Source of the DNA: an uncultured SAR86 cluster bacterium
Lineage (GTDB): Bacteria > Pseudomonadota > Gammaproteobacteria > Magnimaribacterales > D2472
Assembly (NCBI GenBank): GCA_902591665.1
Contig: CACJBO010000001.1
Coordinates: 18,116 to 82,115, forward strand
Reading direction: 5' to 3'
DNA length: 64,000 bases
Positions 28,794-38,224 of the stretch are shown piece by piece. Positions within the stretch are counted from its first letter, which is position 1; every line of letters starts with the position of its first letter. The notes beneath the pieces are model-generated. The model had not been told where the DNA came from. It saw nothing but the letters and a program-made list of their open reading frames with translations, and ran no database searches. A program made the position numbers and the translations under genes.

Positions 28794-29432
28794 ATGATTA
28801 ACCTTGATGGAGTACAACCCTTTGCAGAAGGTGGCAACAGAAGATGTTATGTGCATCCTGAAAATAGCTATCGCTGTCTAAAAGTTACCATTCAAGATCA
28901 ATCAAAGATAGCTAAGCAAAATGCTCCTTGGTATAAAAAATTTAGAAGTGAATCCACATTTGATGACAATATTCGTGAGCAAAAAGCCTACGGTCAGAGG
29001 GCTTTAAAAAAAGATGATCCTGAAACATGGAAACATCTTGCACGATGGCATGGGATGGTTGAAACGTCTATTGGATTAGCGTCTGAAACCGATTTAATTA
29101 GAGACAACCAAAATAACATTGCTATTACATTAGAAAAATACCTCTTCACTTATGGTATGACTGACGAGATTCAAAAGGCTATTAAAGAATTTGAAACATG
29201 GTTAAGATCATCTTTGGTATTAACAAAAAATATTATTCCACACAACATTGTTCTTGGTTATGAGGATGGAAAAATTGTATTAAAAATTATTGACGGTCTT
29301 GGTTCTAAATCCTATCTGCCTCTGACCCAAATCAGTGATCTATTTGCAAGAAGGTATGTAGAAAGGAGAATCCAGTTAATGCAATCAAGAATTAACTGGG
29401 ATTTAACCGGTAGAAAAGGGAGTTGGAAATAA
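28794..29432 (+). CDS. YrbL family protein (kinase-like fold)
   Basis: This 212-aa protein matches the YrbL family in pattern: PFAEGGNRRCYVHPENSYRC near the start, then WKHLARWHGMVET, and NIIPHNIVLGYEDGKIVLKI followed by IDGLGSKSYLPL. The family has a protein-kinase-like fold; in enterics yrbL is controlled by PhoP and is of unknown function. The motif around PHNIVL resembles a kinase catalytic loop lacking a clear HxD, so activity is doubtful. It converges on rpoD with a 2-base gap. Confidence 0.75.
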   Translation: MINLDGVQPFAEGGNRRCYVHPENSYRCLKVTIQDQSKIAKQNAPWYKKFRSESTFDDNIREQKAYGQRALKKDDPETWKHLARWHGMVETSIGLASETDLIRDNQNNIAITLEKYLFTYGMTDEIQKAIKEFETWLRSSLVLTKNIIPHNIVLGYEDGKIVLKIIDGLGSKSYLPLTQISDLFARRYVERRIQLMQSRINWDLTGRKGSWK

Positions 29433-29434
29433 AA

Positions 29435-31249
29435 TTAGTCGTCTAAGAAACTTTTTAGATGGCTAGATCTACTAGGATGTCTTAACTTTCTTAAAGCTTT
29501 TGCTTCAATCTGTCTTATTCTTTCTCTAGTAACATCAAACTGTTTGCCAACTTCTTCTAAGGTATGGTCAGTATTCATACCGATACCAAATCTCATTCTA
29601 AGTACTTTTGCTTCTCTTGCAGTTAACGATGCTAAAACATCATCGGTTGCAAAGTGAAGACTATCTTCAGTAGCATTTTCTAAAGGAGACTCTATAACAG
29701 TATCTTCAATAAAATCACCTAGGCTTGAATCTTCATCATCTCCAATTGGCGTTTCAGTTGAAATTGGTTCCTTAGCAATTTTTAAAACTTTTCTTACCTT
29801 ATCCTCTGGCATATCTAGTTCTTTACTCAACTCTTCAGGAGTAGGCTCTCTGCCCATATCCTGCATCATCTGACGAGATACTCTATTAAGCTTGTTGATA
29901 GTCTCAATCATGTGAACAGGAATTCTAATTGTTCTGGCTTGGTCAGCAATAGATCTTGTTATAGCCTGTCTAATCCACCATGTTGCATAGGTAGAAAACT
30001 TATACCCTCTTCTGTATTCAAATTTGTCGACAGCCTTCATAAGACCAATATTTCCTTCTTGAATTAGATCAAGGAACTGAAGTCCTCTGTTGGTATATTT
30101 TTTAGCAATAGATATTACAAGCCTAAGGTTTGCTTCAACCATGTCTTTTTTGGCTCTTCTCATCTTGGTTTCGCCCATAGACATGCTTCGATTGATTTCT
30201 TTAATTTCTTTTACACTTAGGCCAACTCTTTGCTCAAGATCGATGATGTCTTTTTGAGCAATTACAACATCTTGTTTTACTTTTTCAAGAAGATCTTTTT
30301 TATATTTTTTCTCTTTCATAAGAGAATCAACCCATCTTACTTTTGTAAGATTTTCTGCATAGCTTGCTAAAAAGTCTTTTCTTGGCATGCGTGCATTTCT
30401 TACAAGCTGCTCTTGTATAGATTTTTCTTTTTCTCTAATTCTGCTCAAGCCTGATCTTGCTATTGCGGAAATATCATCAAACATTCTTGGACTAAACTTG
30501 AGGAACTGAAATATTTCACCTAATTTTTTATATTCAGCATTGGCCTCTTTTGAGTGTCTACCTTTAGATTCAATAACTTTTAAAGTTTTATTGTATTGAC
30601 GTTTAAGGTTTGTCATTCTTCTTTGGACTTCCTGCATGTCTGGACCCGAAGACGCTTCTTCATCTGACTCTTCAGCTGCCTCAGCTTCTTCTTTTGCTCT
30701 TTGACTGCCAGGACCTGCTGATGGTACTTCTTCCATCTCCTCTAAGAATCCGGTTAGAAAATCATTAATTTTTTTCTCACCATCTTTGACCATTTGATGA
30801 TACTCAATGACATACTCAACTGTTTTAGGATAGTAAACACTTGCGGCAAGCAAGTCTCTCATACCCTCTTCAATTCTTTTTGCAATCTCAATTTCGCCTT
30901 CACGAGTTAACAGATCAACGGTACCCATTTCTCTCATGTACATACGAACTGGATCAGTAGTTCTGCCTGTTTCATTTTCAACAGCTGCAAGAGCTTCAGC
31001 AGCTTGTTCTAAGGCTATATCATCAGAATCTTCTGACTCTGCTAGTAATAAATCATCTGCATCCGGAGCAGTTTCATGAACTTGAAGACCCAAATCATTG
31101 ATCATTCCAATAATTTCATCTACCTGGTCAGGATCAGATATGTCTTCAGGCAAATGATCATTAACATCTGCATAAGTTAAGTAACCTTGCTCTCTTCCCT
31201 TTTCAATAAGTTCGGCTATCTTTGAACCTTTTTTACTTAATTTATCCAC
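29435..31249 (-). CDS. rpoD: RNA polymerase sigma factor RpoD (sigma-70)
   Basis: This is the housekeeping sigma factor, 604 aa. It has region 1.1 (residues 1-80), region 1.2 ([18 protein letters not shown]), a primary-sigma spacer, regions 2.1-2.4 ([20 protein letters not shown], then [20 protein letters not shown]), region 3, and region 4.2 HTH ([19 protein letters not shown]). The residues that melt and read the -10 element and bind the -35 are present. It follows dnaG by 58 bases on the same strand, keeping the dnaG-rpoD pair of the macromolecular synthesis operon, while rpsU is 31 kb away. Confidence 0.98.
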   Translation of the reverse strand: MDKLSKKGSKIAELIEKGREQGYLTYADVNDHLPEDISDPDQVDEIIGMINDLGLQVHETAPDADDLLLAESEDSDDIALEQAAEALAAVENETGRTTDPVRMYMREMGTVDLLTREGEIEIAKRIEEGMRDLLAASVYYPKTVEYVIEYHQMVKDGEKKINDFLTGFLEEMEEVPSAGPGSQRAKEEAEAAEESDEEASSGPDMQEVQRRMTNLKRQYNKTLKVIESKGRHSKEANAEYKKLGEIFQFLKFSPRMFDDISAIARSGLSRIREKEKSIQEQLVRNARMPRKDFLASYAENLTKVRWVDSLMKEKKYKKDLLEKVKQDVVIAQKDIIDLEQRVGLSVKEIKEINRSMSMGETKMRRAKKDMVEANLRLVISIAKKYTNRGLQFLDLIQEGNIGLMKAVDKFEYRRGYKFSTYATWWIRQAITRSIADQARTIRIPVHMIETINKLNRVSRQMMQDMGREPTPEELSKELDMPEDKVRKVLKIAKEPISTETPIGDDEDSSLGDFIEDTVIESPLENATEDSLHFATDDVLASLTAREAKVLRMRFGIGMNTDHTLEEVGKQFDVTRERIRQIEAKALRKLRHPSRSSHLKSFLDD

Positions 31250-31307
31250 GAATTCTTGTACTCCAAATGTATTAGCTCTATTTGGTGATTAATTTCATTA
31301 TTTCAAT

Positions 31308-33083
31308 CTATTTTGAGCTTAAATTTTTTAATAAAATCTGATCTTCCTCTGACATTACATCCTTTTTCAGGATTATCTGTTGTAGTTCTCTTTTTTCAGC
31401 AGATGTTATTTCCTGCATATTATACTTTTCTTTTAATGTTTCCTGCCTATCTTTTTCAGATTTTGAAATTATATCAATACAATCGTTAAGCATTTTTTTT
31501 GCATTTTCCTCTGATAGTTTTATCTCAGAAACTAATGCTTCTCCAAATAGATTTTTTATTTTTTCATTTTCTATTTGTTCAAAAAGTATTGAAGGTGATG
31601 CTGTTGGATTGTCTTTATAAAAGTTCCTAACATCATGTAAAAATAAAAATCTTGAATCTTTTGCAATTAGATTAAAAGACCTTTCACCTGCTAACTTAGG
31701 ATATTGAATTAAAGCTGTGAAAACTCCCAAAACCGACTTTCTAATGACAGAGGCTGAAACTTTTTTGACAGGCTCTTCTTGTTTTACATTTTCTGGGACT
31801 ATATTAATAACACCGTTAAGTAATTTCCCAAAATCTAAATCACAAATATGCCCAATCTCACTGGTATAAGCCTCTCTTAATGTTGGATTTACAATTTTAT
31901 CAACCAGAGGAACTGCAAACTGAGCAACCCTTGACCTTCCTTCAATTGATGAAAGATCGTCTTGTTTCTTGATGGTATCCAAAAAGTATTCTGAAAAAGT
32001 GATAGCTTCATCTGCTAGCTTTAAAAAAGCATCTTTGCCTTTATTTTTTATAAAACTATCTGGATCATCGCCTGGCTTTAAAAATATAAAGCTCATCCGC
32101 ACATCCTCTCTAAGCAAAGGTAAGGCATTCTCGACTGCTCTCCACGATGCCTTTTGACCGGCCTCATCTCCATCAAACACAACAAAAATATCATTGGTAT
32201 AACTTAAAATTTTTCGAAGTTGTTCCGGAGTAAAAGCAGTGCCAGAGGAAGCAATAGCATTTTTAATTCCGTATTGATGCAATCCAATAACATCCATATA
32301 GCCTTCAACTAAAAAAAGAGATTTGGGCCTTTTTTCTATAAGTCTTGCCTCATATAGACCATATAGCTCATATTTTTTCTTGTATGTTTTTGTTTCAGGT
32401 GAGTTTAAATATTTTGCCTGATTGTCTTTATCAGCAATCAACCTGCCTCCAAAAGCTATATGCTCTCCTTTAATATTTCTTATTGGAAACATTAATCTAT
32501 CCCTGAAACGATCGTACATCTCCCCGTTATCATTAGTACCAAAAAGACCAGAATCTTCTAAATCATTTTGATCATATTGTGGAGACAAGATGCTATGGAG
32601 AGATGGATTTTTTTCCATTGAATAGCCTAACTCAAAAAATTTTGCAGTTTCGCCACTTATTCCTCTGGCTTTTAAATAATCAACTGCATTTTTTCCTTTT
32701 GGTCCTTTTAGTTGGTCTTTAAAAATTTCAGTTGCCTTGGCATTTATGCCAATAGCATCTGATATATCTACTGGCTTTTCTTGTTTCGGCACCTCCATTC
32801 CGACAGAAGCAGCTAATAATTCAACTGATTCCATAAAATCAATACCATCATATTCTCTTAAAAAGTTGATAGCATTCCCTGAAGCTTTGCAGGCAAAACA
32901 ATGGTAGGAACCCGTTTCTTCATATACTACAAATGATGGTGTTTTCTCATTACCATCTCCATGAAAAGGACATTTAGCTTTATATCGACCCCCAGATCGT
33001 TCAAGCTGGACTCTTCTATTTATAATATCAACAATACTTACCGTAGAAAGCAGTCGGTCAATAAAGCTTGATGGTATAGACAT
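31308..33083 (-). CDS. dnaG: DNA primase DnaG
   Basis: DnaG makes RNA primers at the replication fork. The 591-aa protein has the CHC2 zinc ribbon (Cys38, His41, Cys62, Cys65), the catalytic core (residues about 115-250), and the TOPRIM domain with VEGYMDVIGLHQ and VFDGDEAGQKA. A C-terminal DnaB-binding helical domain follows (about 440-591). It starts 2 bases after ruvX stops, so it is translated as part of the gshB-tonB-ruvX run. Confidence 0.97.
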   Translation of the reverse strand: MSIPSSFIDRLLSTVSIVDIINRRVQLERSGGRYKAKCPFHGDGNEKTPSFVVYEETGSYHCFACKASGNAINFLREYDGIDFMESVELLAASVGMEVPKQEKPVDISDAIGINAKATEIFKDQLKGPKGKNAVDYLKARGISGETAKFFELGYSMEKNPSLHSILSPQYDQNDLEDSGLFGTNDNGEMYDRFRDRLMFPIRNIKGEHIAFGGRLIADKDNQAKYLNSPETKTYKKKYELYGLYEARLIEKRPKSLFLVEGYMDVIGLHQYGIKNAIASSGTAFTPEQLRKILSYTNDIFVVFDGDEAGQKASWRAVENALPLLREDVRMSFIFLKPGDDPDSFIKNKGKDAFLKLADEAITFSEYFLDTIKKQDDLSSIEGRSRVAQFAVPLVDKIVNPTLREAYTSEIGHICDLDFGKLLNGVINIVPENVKQEEPVKKVSASVIRKSVLGVFTALIQYPKLAGERSFNLIAKDSRFLFLHDVRNFYKDNPTASPSILFEQIENEKIKNLFGEALVSEIKLSEENAKKMLNDCIDIISKSEKDRQETLKEKYNMQEITSAEKRELQQIILKKDVMSEEDQILLKNLSSK

Positions 33084-33085
33084 AT

Positions 33086-33475
33086 TTAATTTTCACTCAG
33101 CCAATTATCAATTAGTATTTTTGCAGCCTGTGCATCTACTAGATCGGTTTTTAATTCTATAAGATTTTGTCTTGCTTCAAAACTTGTTAATCTTTCGTCT
33201 ACGTATTCACACGGGATATTGGTGATTTTTTTTAATTTTTTAAAAAAAATATCAACCTCCTTCATCATATCACTATCTGTTCCATCCATATTTAAAGGTT
33301 TTCCAACAAGAATAAGTTCAGGCCTCCACTCTTCGACTATAGACTGAATACTATTCCAGTTTATTTTGTTATTTTTATTAAAAATAATCTCAAGAGGTGA
33401 TGAGGTTCTAGTTTTTGTCTGACCCACTGCGACACCAATCTTTTTTACACCAAAATCAAAGGATACGATTTGCAT
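33086..33475 (-). CDS. ruvX: Putative pre-16S rRNA nuclease / RuvX-YqgF
   Basis: This 129-aa RNase H-fold protein of the YqgF family matures the 5' end of 16S rRNA and was once called a Holliday-junction resolvase. Motifs are SFDFGVKKIGVAVGQ at the start, ELILVGKPLNMDGT, CEYVDERLTSFEA and the late DAQAAKIL. The acidic residues of the active site are present. I chose ATG 33475, which overlaps the tonB stop by one base. A longer frame from 33496 would invade tonB. The usual neighbour yqgE is absent. Confidence 0.92.
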   Translation of the reverse strand: MQIVSFDFGVKKIGVAVGQTKTRTSSPLEIIFNKNNKINWNSIQSIVEEWRPELILVGKPLNMDGTDSDMMKEVDIFFKKLKKITNIPCEYVDERLTSFEARQNLIELKTDLVDAQAAKILIDNWLSEN

Positions 33476-34101
33476 TATCTTGGGGTGAAATTCCAATCTC
33501 TAATTATTTCTAGAATGCCGTACTCATTTATCATCTTTGGATCAAATGGAGCAAAGGGAGCTGCTTTTTCAAGAATGTCTATTGCCATTTTATCGACATA
33601 AGTATTTCCCGAAGAGATTAAGATTTCTGATTTTATAAGATTTCCAAAAGAATCTATTGTTGCCATTACCTGAACCTTGCTATTTGTATATTCAATATCA
33701 TTTGCAGCTATTAGCTCATCGCCAATAGATTCGATTTCCCTTTGCCATAAATTTAAATACATTGCTTCTTCATTAGTAACAGTAGAGTTTGCTTGTAGTT
33801 TTTTTACCTTTTGAGCTTGATATATTTTTCTTTCTACTTTTTTTGTAAAGGTGCCCTCTTTGGAACTATTTGATTTAAAAGTATTGTTTACAGATTCATT
33901 TAATTCACCAATAGAGTCCTGAGAAGAATTTGCAAATTTAACATTAATAATTGGCGATTCATCTATAAGTGGTATTTTATAAAAAGTGGTAAATGTAACT
34001 CCAAAAATAAGTACTGTATGAAAAAATATAGACAATAAAAAAGATTTATTGAGTGTTAAAGACCTTTTACTAACTCTTTGATTTGCTGATATCGAACTCA
34101 T
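33475..34101 (-). CDS. TonB family energy-transducer-like protein
   Basis: This 208-aa protein has an N-terminal membrane anchor (about residues 20-42), a charged spacer, and a C-terminal TonB domain (VQVMATIDSFGNLIKSEILI, then MAIDILEKAAPFAPFDP). TonB connects ExbBD proton energy to outer-membrane receptors such as the siderophore receptor at 8486. The spacer lacks the Pro-rich track of classical TonB. A tonB-like gene next to gshB and ruvX is typical of Pseudomonas and relatives (TonB3-type). It overlaps gshB by 4 bases. No exbB or exbD is in the window. Confidence 0.82.
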   Translation of the reverse strand: MSSISANQRVSKRSLTLNKSFLLSIFFHTVLIFGVTFTTFYKIPLIDESPIINVKFANSSQDSIGELNESVNNTFKSNSSKEGTFTKKVERKIYQAQKVKKLQANSTVTNEEAMYLNLWQREIESIGDELIAANDIEYTNSKVQVMATIDSFGNLIKSEILISSGNTYVDKMAIDILEKAAPFAPFDPKMINEYGILEIIRDWNFTPR

Positions 34102-35024
34102 AGTTTAGAAAAATATTCTTGTATAGGATTCTTACCAGATTGATTATATATTTCTCTAGCGCATGTAGGGCTTGTTATATTAATTTCAGTTAAATAGTCA
34201 CCAATCATATCTATGCCAGCAAAATTTATTCCTTTAGAGACAAGAAATTTTCCAACAATCTCTGCTACATTTTTTTGTCTTTCATTAATATCCTTCACAA
34301 CACCCCTGCCACCAGCTGCTAAATTACCTTTAAAGCTATCACCCTGGGGTATTCTTGCTAAAGTCTTTTCAAAAGGTTTTCCATGAATAATTAGGATTCT
34401 AAAATCTCCTTGATAGATTTCAGGTATGAATTCTTGTACTACAATCTGAGTAGTTTCATCTTCTGTCATATCCAATAAAATATCCAAGTTTTCCTCTTCC
34501 ATATCCTCCATCTTAAAAATAGATTCACCGCCCATACCATCCAAAGGTTTAACAACTATAGTTTCATGATTAGCTTGAAAATTAATTACTTTTTCAAGAT
34601 TTGATGTAACCAATGTTCTAGGAATAAAGTCTTCGAAATGAAGTGCAAATACTTTTTCATTGAATTCTTTTATAGAGTTTGGCTTATTAAATATGTTGGC
34701 TCCTTGGGTCTCTGCAAGACCTAATAAATGAAGAGCATTAACGTAATCAATATCAACTGGGGGATCTTTTCTCATAAAAGTATACAGAAATTCCGAAACC
34801 TGAATTCGTTCTTTTCTGATTCCTTCAACTTGACTTGTTCCAATCTCAATTATGTTACGAGCATCAACATAAACATAACCCTCATCAACATAAAGGTGCT
34901 TCATTTCTGCTTGATAAACCTTATATCCAAGAGAGATAGCCTCTTCCATCATAAAGATAGATGTATCTTTACTAGGCTTTAGTTCTTTCATCGGGTCTGT
35001 GATGAAGAGTACTTTTTTAGTCAT
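34098..35024 (-). CDS. gshB: Glutathione synthetase
   Basis: GshB joins gamma-glutamylcysteine and glycine with ATP. The 308-aa protein has the N-terminal domain (LFITDPMKELKPSKDTSIFM), the ATP-grasp segment VKPLDGMGGESIFKM, the mobile loop LARIPQGDSFKGNLAAGGRG, and the metal-binding end GIDMIGDYLTEINITSP. The length matches E. coli GshB (316 aa). It lies 2 bases from rsmE and overlaps the next gene by 4 bases. Its presence fits the glutathione-linked genes elsewhere in the window. Confidence 0.97.
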   Translation of the reverse strand: MTKKVLFITDPMKELKPSKDTSIFMMEEAISLGYKVYQAEMKHLYVDEGYVYVDARNIIEIGTSQVEGIRKERIQVSEFLYTFMRKDPPVDIDYVNALHLLGLAETQGANIFNKPNSIKEFNEKVFALHFEDFIPRTLVTSNLEKVINFQANHETIVVKPLDGMGGESIFKMEDMEEENLDILLDMTEDETTQIVVQEFIPEIYQGDFRILIIHGKPFEKTLARIPQGDSFKGNLAAGGRGVVKDINERQKNVAEIVGKFLVSKGINFAGIDMIGDYLTEINITSPTCAREIYNQSGKNPIQEYFSKL

Positions 35025-35026
35025 TA

Positions 35027-35755
35027 TTAAATCTTATCAAAATGGTTTTGAAATAATGATGCTATCACAAGAGGCGCTGTTTCTGCTCTTAGAATATTTT
35101 TTGATAGCAGTTTAAAGCTAAAATCTTTTTCATACATGTGATTGATCTCAGATTCTGAGAATCCAGACTCTGCTCCAGTTATTACAAAAATATTATTTGA
35201 TTCAACCAAACTAACATCAAAATTATCATTTGCCTCCACATCAAATACATATGTTGTACTTTGATCAAGTTTTTTTGTAGCGTCGCTAAGTGAAGATACA
35301 AAACTAGTAATTGGTAAAAAATTTGTACCGCATTGCTTGCACGCTGAAATAATAACTTCTTCAGATTTGCTATAAATCTTTGATAAATCTTTTTTTGCAA
35401 TACTTTGATCAATTAAATCAGGCTTATAAAAAATAAACTCTGTAGCTCCAATTTCGCATAGCTTCTGAATCATAAAATGAAAATTTTCTTTCTTAATAAA
35501 TGGCAGTACGAAACCAAGTCTATTAGTTGCAGGTTTGTCTGTTTTTATGTCAGAAACCCTTTGAAGAGAAGCTGAAGATCTATTTGATTCTAATATCTTA
35601 CAAATTGCTGAAGAGCCATGACCATCAAATACTTCAACTTCGTCATTAATAGCCAGTCTGAGCACTTTTGTTAAGTGCAATGATTGAACCTGATCTATTT
35701 TAAAGACACTATTTGTTTCTGATACTGATTTACAATATATTCTATGGATTCTCAC
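35027..35755 (-). CDS. rsmE: 16S rRNA m3U1498 methyltransferase
   Basis: This 242-aa SPOUT methyltransferase modifies U1498 of 16S rRNA using SAM. There is an N-terminal PUA-like part (QSLHLTKVLRLAINDEVEVF), then the SPOUT core with FVLPFIKKENFHFMIQKLCE and GATEFIFYKPD. The knotted SAM site is FVITGAESGFSESEI and the end is ILRAETAPLVIASLF. This is a full match for RsmE, first in the rsmE-gshB-tonB-ruvX-dnaG-rpoD run. It is divergent from the histidine phosphatase gene. Confidence 0.95.
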   Translation of the reverse strand: MRIHRIYCKSVSETNSVFKIDQVQSLHLTKVLRLAINDEVEVFDGHGSSAICKILESNRSSASLQRVSDIKTDKPATNRLGFVLPFIKKENFHFMIQKLCEIGATEFIFYKPDLIDQSIAKKDLSKIYSKSEEVIISACKQCGTNFLPITSFVSSLSDATKKLDQSTTYVFDVEANDNFDVSLVESNNIFVITGAESGFSESEINHMYEKDFSFKLLSKNILRAETAPLVIASLFQNHFDKI

Positions 35756-35785
35756 AATATCATTATAGCTATAGGTTGAATATAA

Positions 35786-36349
35786 ATGTCAGAGATAAAT
35801 CTTTTATTAGTCCGGCATGGAGAAGCTGCAGAAAGCTGGGGCAAGCATCCAGACCCTGGTTTAAGCGAATTAGGAATAAAACAATCAGCTTCATTGGTTA
35901 ATAATAAAATGCTTGAGTTACTAGATTCTTATAGTTTTGTTTCAAGCCCAAAATTAAGAGCAAAAATGACAGCAGAACCATTGATTAAGAAATTTAATAA
36001 GGAGTTGATAATAAATGATGCATACTCCGAGATACCATCAGATGATATTGATAATTCTCAAAAAAAAGCTTGGCTTACAGATTTGATGAATACCGACATC
36101 AGAGATTTACCTGATTTTGTAGTGAATTGGAGAAATAACATTATCAAACATTCACTTGGCGTTTCGAAAAATACAATTATATTTACCCATTTCATGGTTA
36201 TTAATGCCTTAGTAAGTTCGCTTCTTCAAAAGAGTGCGCTCATGTATTTCTACCCTAATTACGTATCCGTAACTAAAATTACTTTTGAAAATAAAGAGGT
36301 TAAAAGCATCTCTCTAGGTGATGAGAAAAAAACTATAATAAATCTTTAA
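35786..36349 (+). CDS. Histidine phosphatase superfamily protein
   Basis: This 187-aa member of the phosphoglycerate mutase-like (histidine phosphatase) superfamily has the catalytic RHG box (LLLVRHGEAAESWGKHPDPG) at residues about 5-24, SSPKLRAKMTAEPL with the second phosphate-binding Arg, and the late His in IIFTHFMVINAL. The second His is normally in GHG or THG, and THF is a small variant. It could be a SixA-like protein phosphatase or a small-molecule phosphatase. It is the first gene of the plus-strand block before fis. Confidence 0.8.
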   Translation: MSEINLLLVRHGEAAESWGKHPDPGLSELGIKQSASLVNNKMLELLDSYSFVSSPKLRAKMTAEPLIKKFNKELIINDAYSEIPSDDIDNSQKKAWLTDLMNTDIRDLPDFVVNWRNNIIKHSLGVSKNTIIFTHFMVINALVSSLLQKSALMYFYPNYVSVTKITFENKEVKSISLGDEKKTIINL

Positions 36350-36416
36350 AAATCTATTGAGCAATTTTTAAACAACTGTAAACTGATATTTCTTATTATT
36401 AATTTAAAAAATTCAT

Positions 36417-36683
36417 TTGGGAAATAAAAAAAAATCATTTGATAGCTATTCTAAAAAACCACTGAAGGATGAGGTTAGAAAAGCTATGAAAAGATATTTT
36501 GCACAACTAGATCAAAAAAATATGCCCATCGATGTCTATCAACTTGTACTTAATGAGGTTGAGCCCCCACTTTTAGATGCGGTGATGAAATTTGCTAATA
36601 ATAATCAATCCAAGGCTGCAAGAATTCTTGGAATGAATAGAACAACCCTTAGAACAAAATTAAAAAAATATAATATTAAATAA
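36417..36683 (+). CDS. fis: DNA-binding protein Fis
   Basis: This 88-aa nucleoid protein bends DNA and tunes rRNA and growth-phase promoters. KPLKDEVRKAMKRYFAQLDQ matches the Fis dimer core, and the HTH is NNQSKAARILGMNRTTLRTK with the ending KLKKYNIK. The start is a TTG at 36417; the first in-frame ATG lies within the conserved helix, too late. The N-terminal beta-hairpin arm of enteric Fis is shortened. It overlaps purH by 1 base (TAATG). A fis-purH-purD order is known in Pseudomonas-like bacteria, but the usual upstream dusB is missing. Confidence 0.92.
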   Translation: MGNKKKSFDSYSKKPLKDEVRKAMKRYFAQLDQKNMPIDVYQLVLNEVEPPLLDAVMKFANNNQSKAARILGMNRTTLRTKLKKYNIK

Positions 36684-38224
36684 TGCATTCAATAAAGCCA
36701 AAAACAGCTCTTATAAGTCTCTCAGATAAATCAGGTCTAGAAGAACTAGTTAAATTTCTAGTCTCAAAAGAAGTAAAAATGCTTTCTACAGGCGGGACCT
36801 TCAAAGCGATAAAAGAAATTACATCTGAAGTTGTTGAGGTTTCTGACTTTACTGGATTTGAAGAGATGATGGATGGAAGAGTTAAAACTTTGCATCCAAA
36901 GATTCATGCAGGGATTCTTGCAAGACGCGATCAAGACATGGAAATACTTCAACAAAGAGGTTACGAGACAATTGATTTAGTAGTAGTCAATCTCTACCCA
37001 TTTAAAGAAACAATCGCCCAAGATTGTTCTTTTGATGAGGCAATTGAAAAAATAGATATTGGCGGTCCAACCATGATTAGATCAGCTGCAAAAAATTTTA
37101 AAGACGTTGCTGTTGTATCAAACCCTTCTGATTATTCGAGACTAATTGAAGAATGGGAAAATGGCGATGGCATTTCATATGATTTTAGAAAAGAATTATC
37201 TCAAAAAGTATTTGAGACAATGGCCGACTACAATCTTTCTATTTCAAATTATCTAAAAGAAGAAACTGATAACTTAATACCGAATTATAGTTTTGAGAAA
37301 AGTTCACCTTTAAGATATGGCGAAAATCCTCATCAAACAGCAAATCTCTTTACCTTCTCTGATCTTGAACATAAAAATATTGCCAATGCAGATATTTTGC
37401 AAGGCAAAGAATTATCCTATAACAATATAGTGGACGCTGATGCGGCATGGGAGTGTGTTAGAGCATTTGATGATCCTGCATGCGTAATTGTTAAACATGC
37501 AAATCCCTGTGGAGTGGCAGAATCAGATGATATCTATGATGCCTATGATTTAGCATTTAAAACAGATCCAACATCAGCATTTGGTGGAATCATTGCTTTA
37601 AATAGAACATTAGATACAAAAACGGCTAAAGAAATAAATTCTAGGCAATTTGTTGAAGTTATTTTGGCAACTGATTACGAAGAAGGTGCATTGGCTGAAT
37701 TTGCTAAAAAGAAAAATGTCAGAGTTCTAAGAGTAGATCTTGAGCAAGACAATCCCTATCCCGGAATGATTAAAAAAGTATCTGGAGGAATTTTAATTCA
37801 GTCAGATGATAATTATGTCGTGCCGAAAGAAGACTTGAAATGCGTAACAAAAAGAGAGCCAACACGAGAAGAATTAGATGATTTAATGTTTGCTTGGAGG
37901 GTTGCCAAGTTTGTTAAAAGTAATGCCATAGTTTATGTAAAAAATCGACAAACAATAGGTATCGGTGCTGGCCAAATGAGCAGAGTTATTAGTGCTGATA
38001 TTGCAAACTTAAAAGCCAAAGAAGAAGGGTTAGAGGTTAAAGGTGCTTCTATGGCTTCTGATGCATTTTTTCCCTTTAGAGATGGCATAGATAAAGCTGC
38101 TTCAAGTGGAATCTCTTCAATAATTCAACCAGGCGGATCAATCAGAGATGATGAAGTGATTGCAGCCGCAAATGAGAATGATATTGCGATGGTTTTCACA
38201 AGCACAAGACACTTCAGGCACTGA
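36683..38224 (+). CDS. purH: Bifunctional AICAR formyltransferase / IMP cyclohydrolase
   Basis: PurH performs the last two steps of IMP synthesis. The 513-aa protein has the N-terminal MGS-like IMP cyclohydrolase domain (ALISLSDKSGLEELVKFL, then VKTLHPKIHAGILARRD) and the AICARFT domain from about residue 200. Catalytic and substrate motifs include LRYGENPHQTA, VKHANPCGVAES, DPTSAFGGIIALN and IGIGAGQMSRV. The length is close to E. coli PurH (529 aa). It overlaps fis and purD by one base each. Confidence 0.98.
   Translation: MHSIKPKTALISLSDKSGLEELVKFLVSKEVKMLSTGGTFKAIKEITSEVVEVSDFTGFEEMMDGRVKTLHPKIHAGILARRDQDMEILQQRGYETIDLVVVNLYPFKETIAQDCSFDEAIEKIDIGGPTMIRSAAKNFKDVAVVSNPSDYSRLIEEWENGDGISYDFRKELSQKVFETMADYNLSISNYLKEETDNLIPNYSFEKSSPLRYGENPHQTANLFTFSDLEHKNIANADILQGKELSYNNIVDADAAWECVRAFDDPACVIVKHANPCGVAESDDIYDAYDLAFKTDPTSAFGGIIALNRTLDTKTAKEINSRQFVEVILATDYEEGALAEFAKKKNVRVLRVDLEQDNPYPGMIKKVSGGILIQSDDNYVVPKEDLKCVTKREPTREELDDLMFAWRVAKFVKSNAIVYVKNRQTIGIGAGQMSRVISADIANLKAKEEGLEVKGASMASDAFFPFRDGIDKAASSGISSIIQPGGSIRDDEVIAAANENDIAMVFTSTRHFRH

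Noticed and set aside
28650..28856. 68-codon minus-strand frame across tRNA-Ile
   Set aside because: It covers the tRNA and the start of the yrbL-like gene; no protein similarity is visible.
33475..33496. Longer N terminus of ruvX
   Set aside because: The extension would overlap the tonB-like gene by 22 bases and adds residues not found in the family; the one-base overlap at 33475 is preferred.
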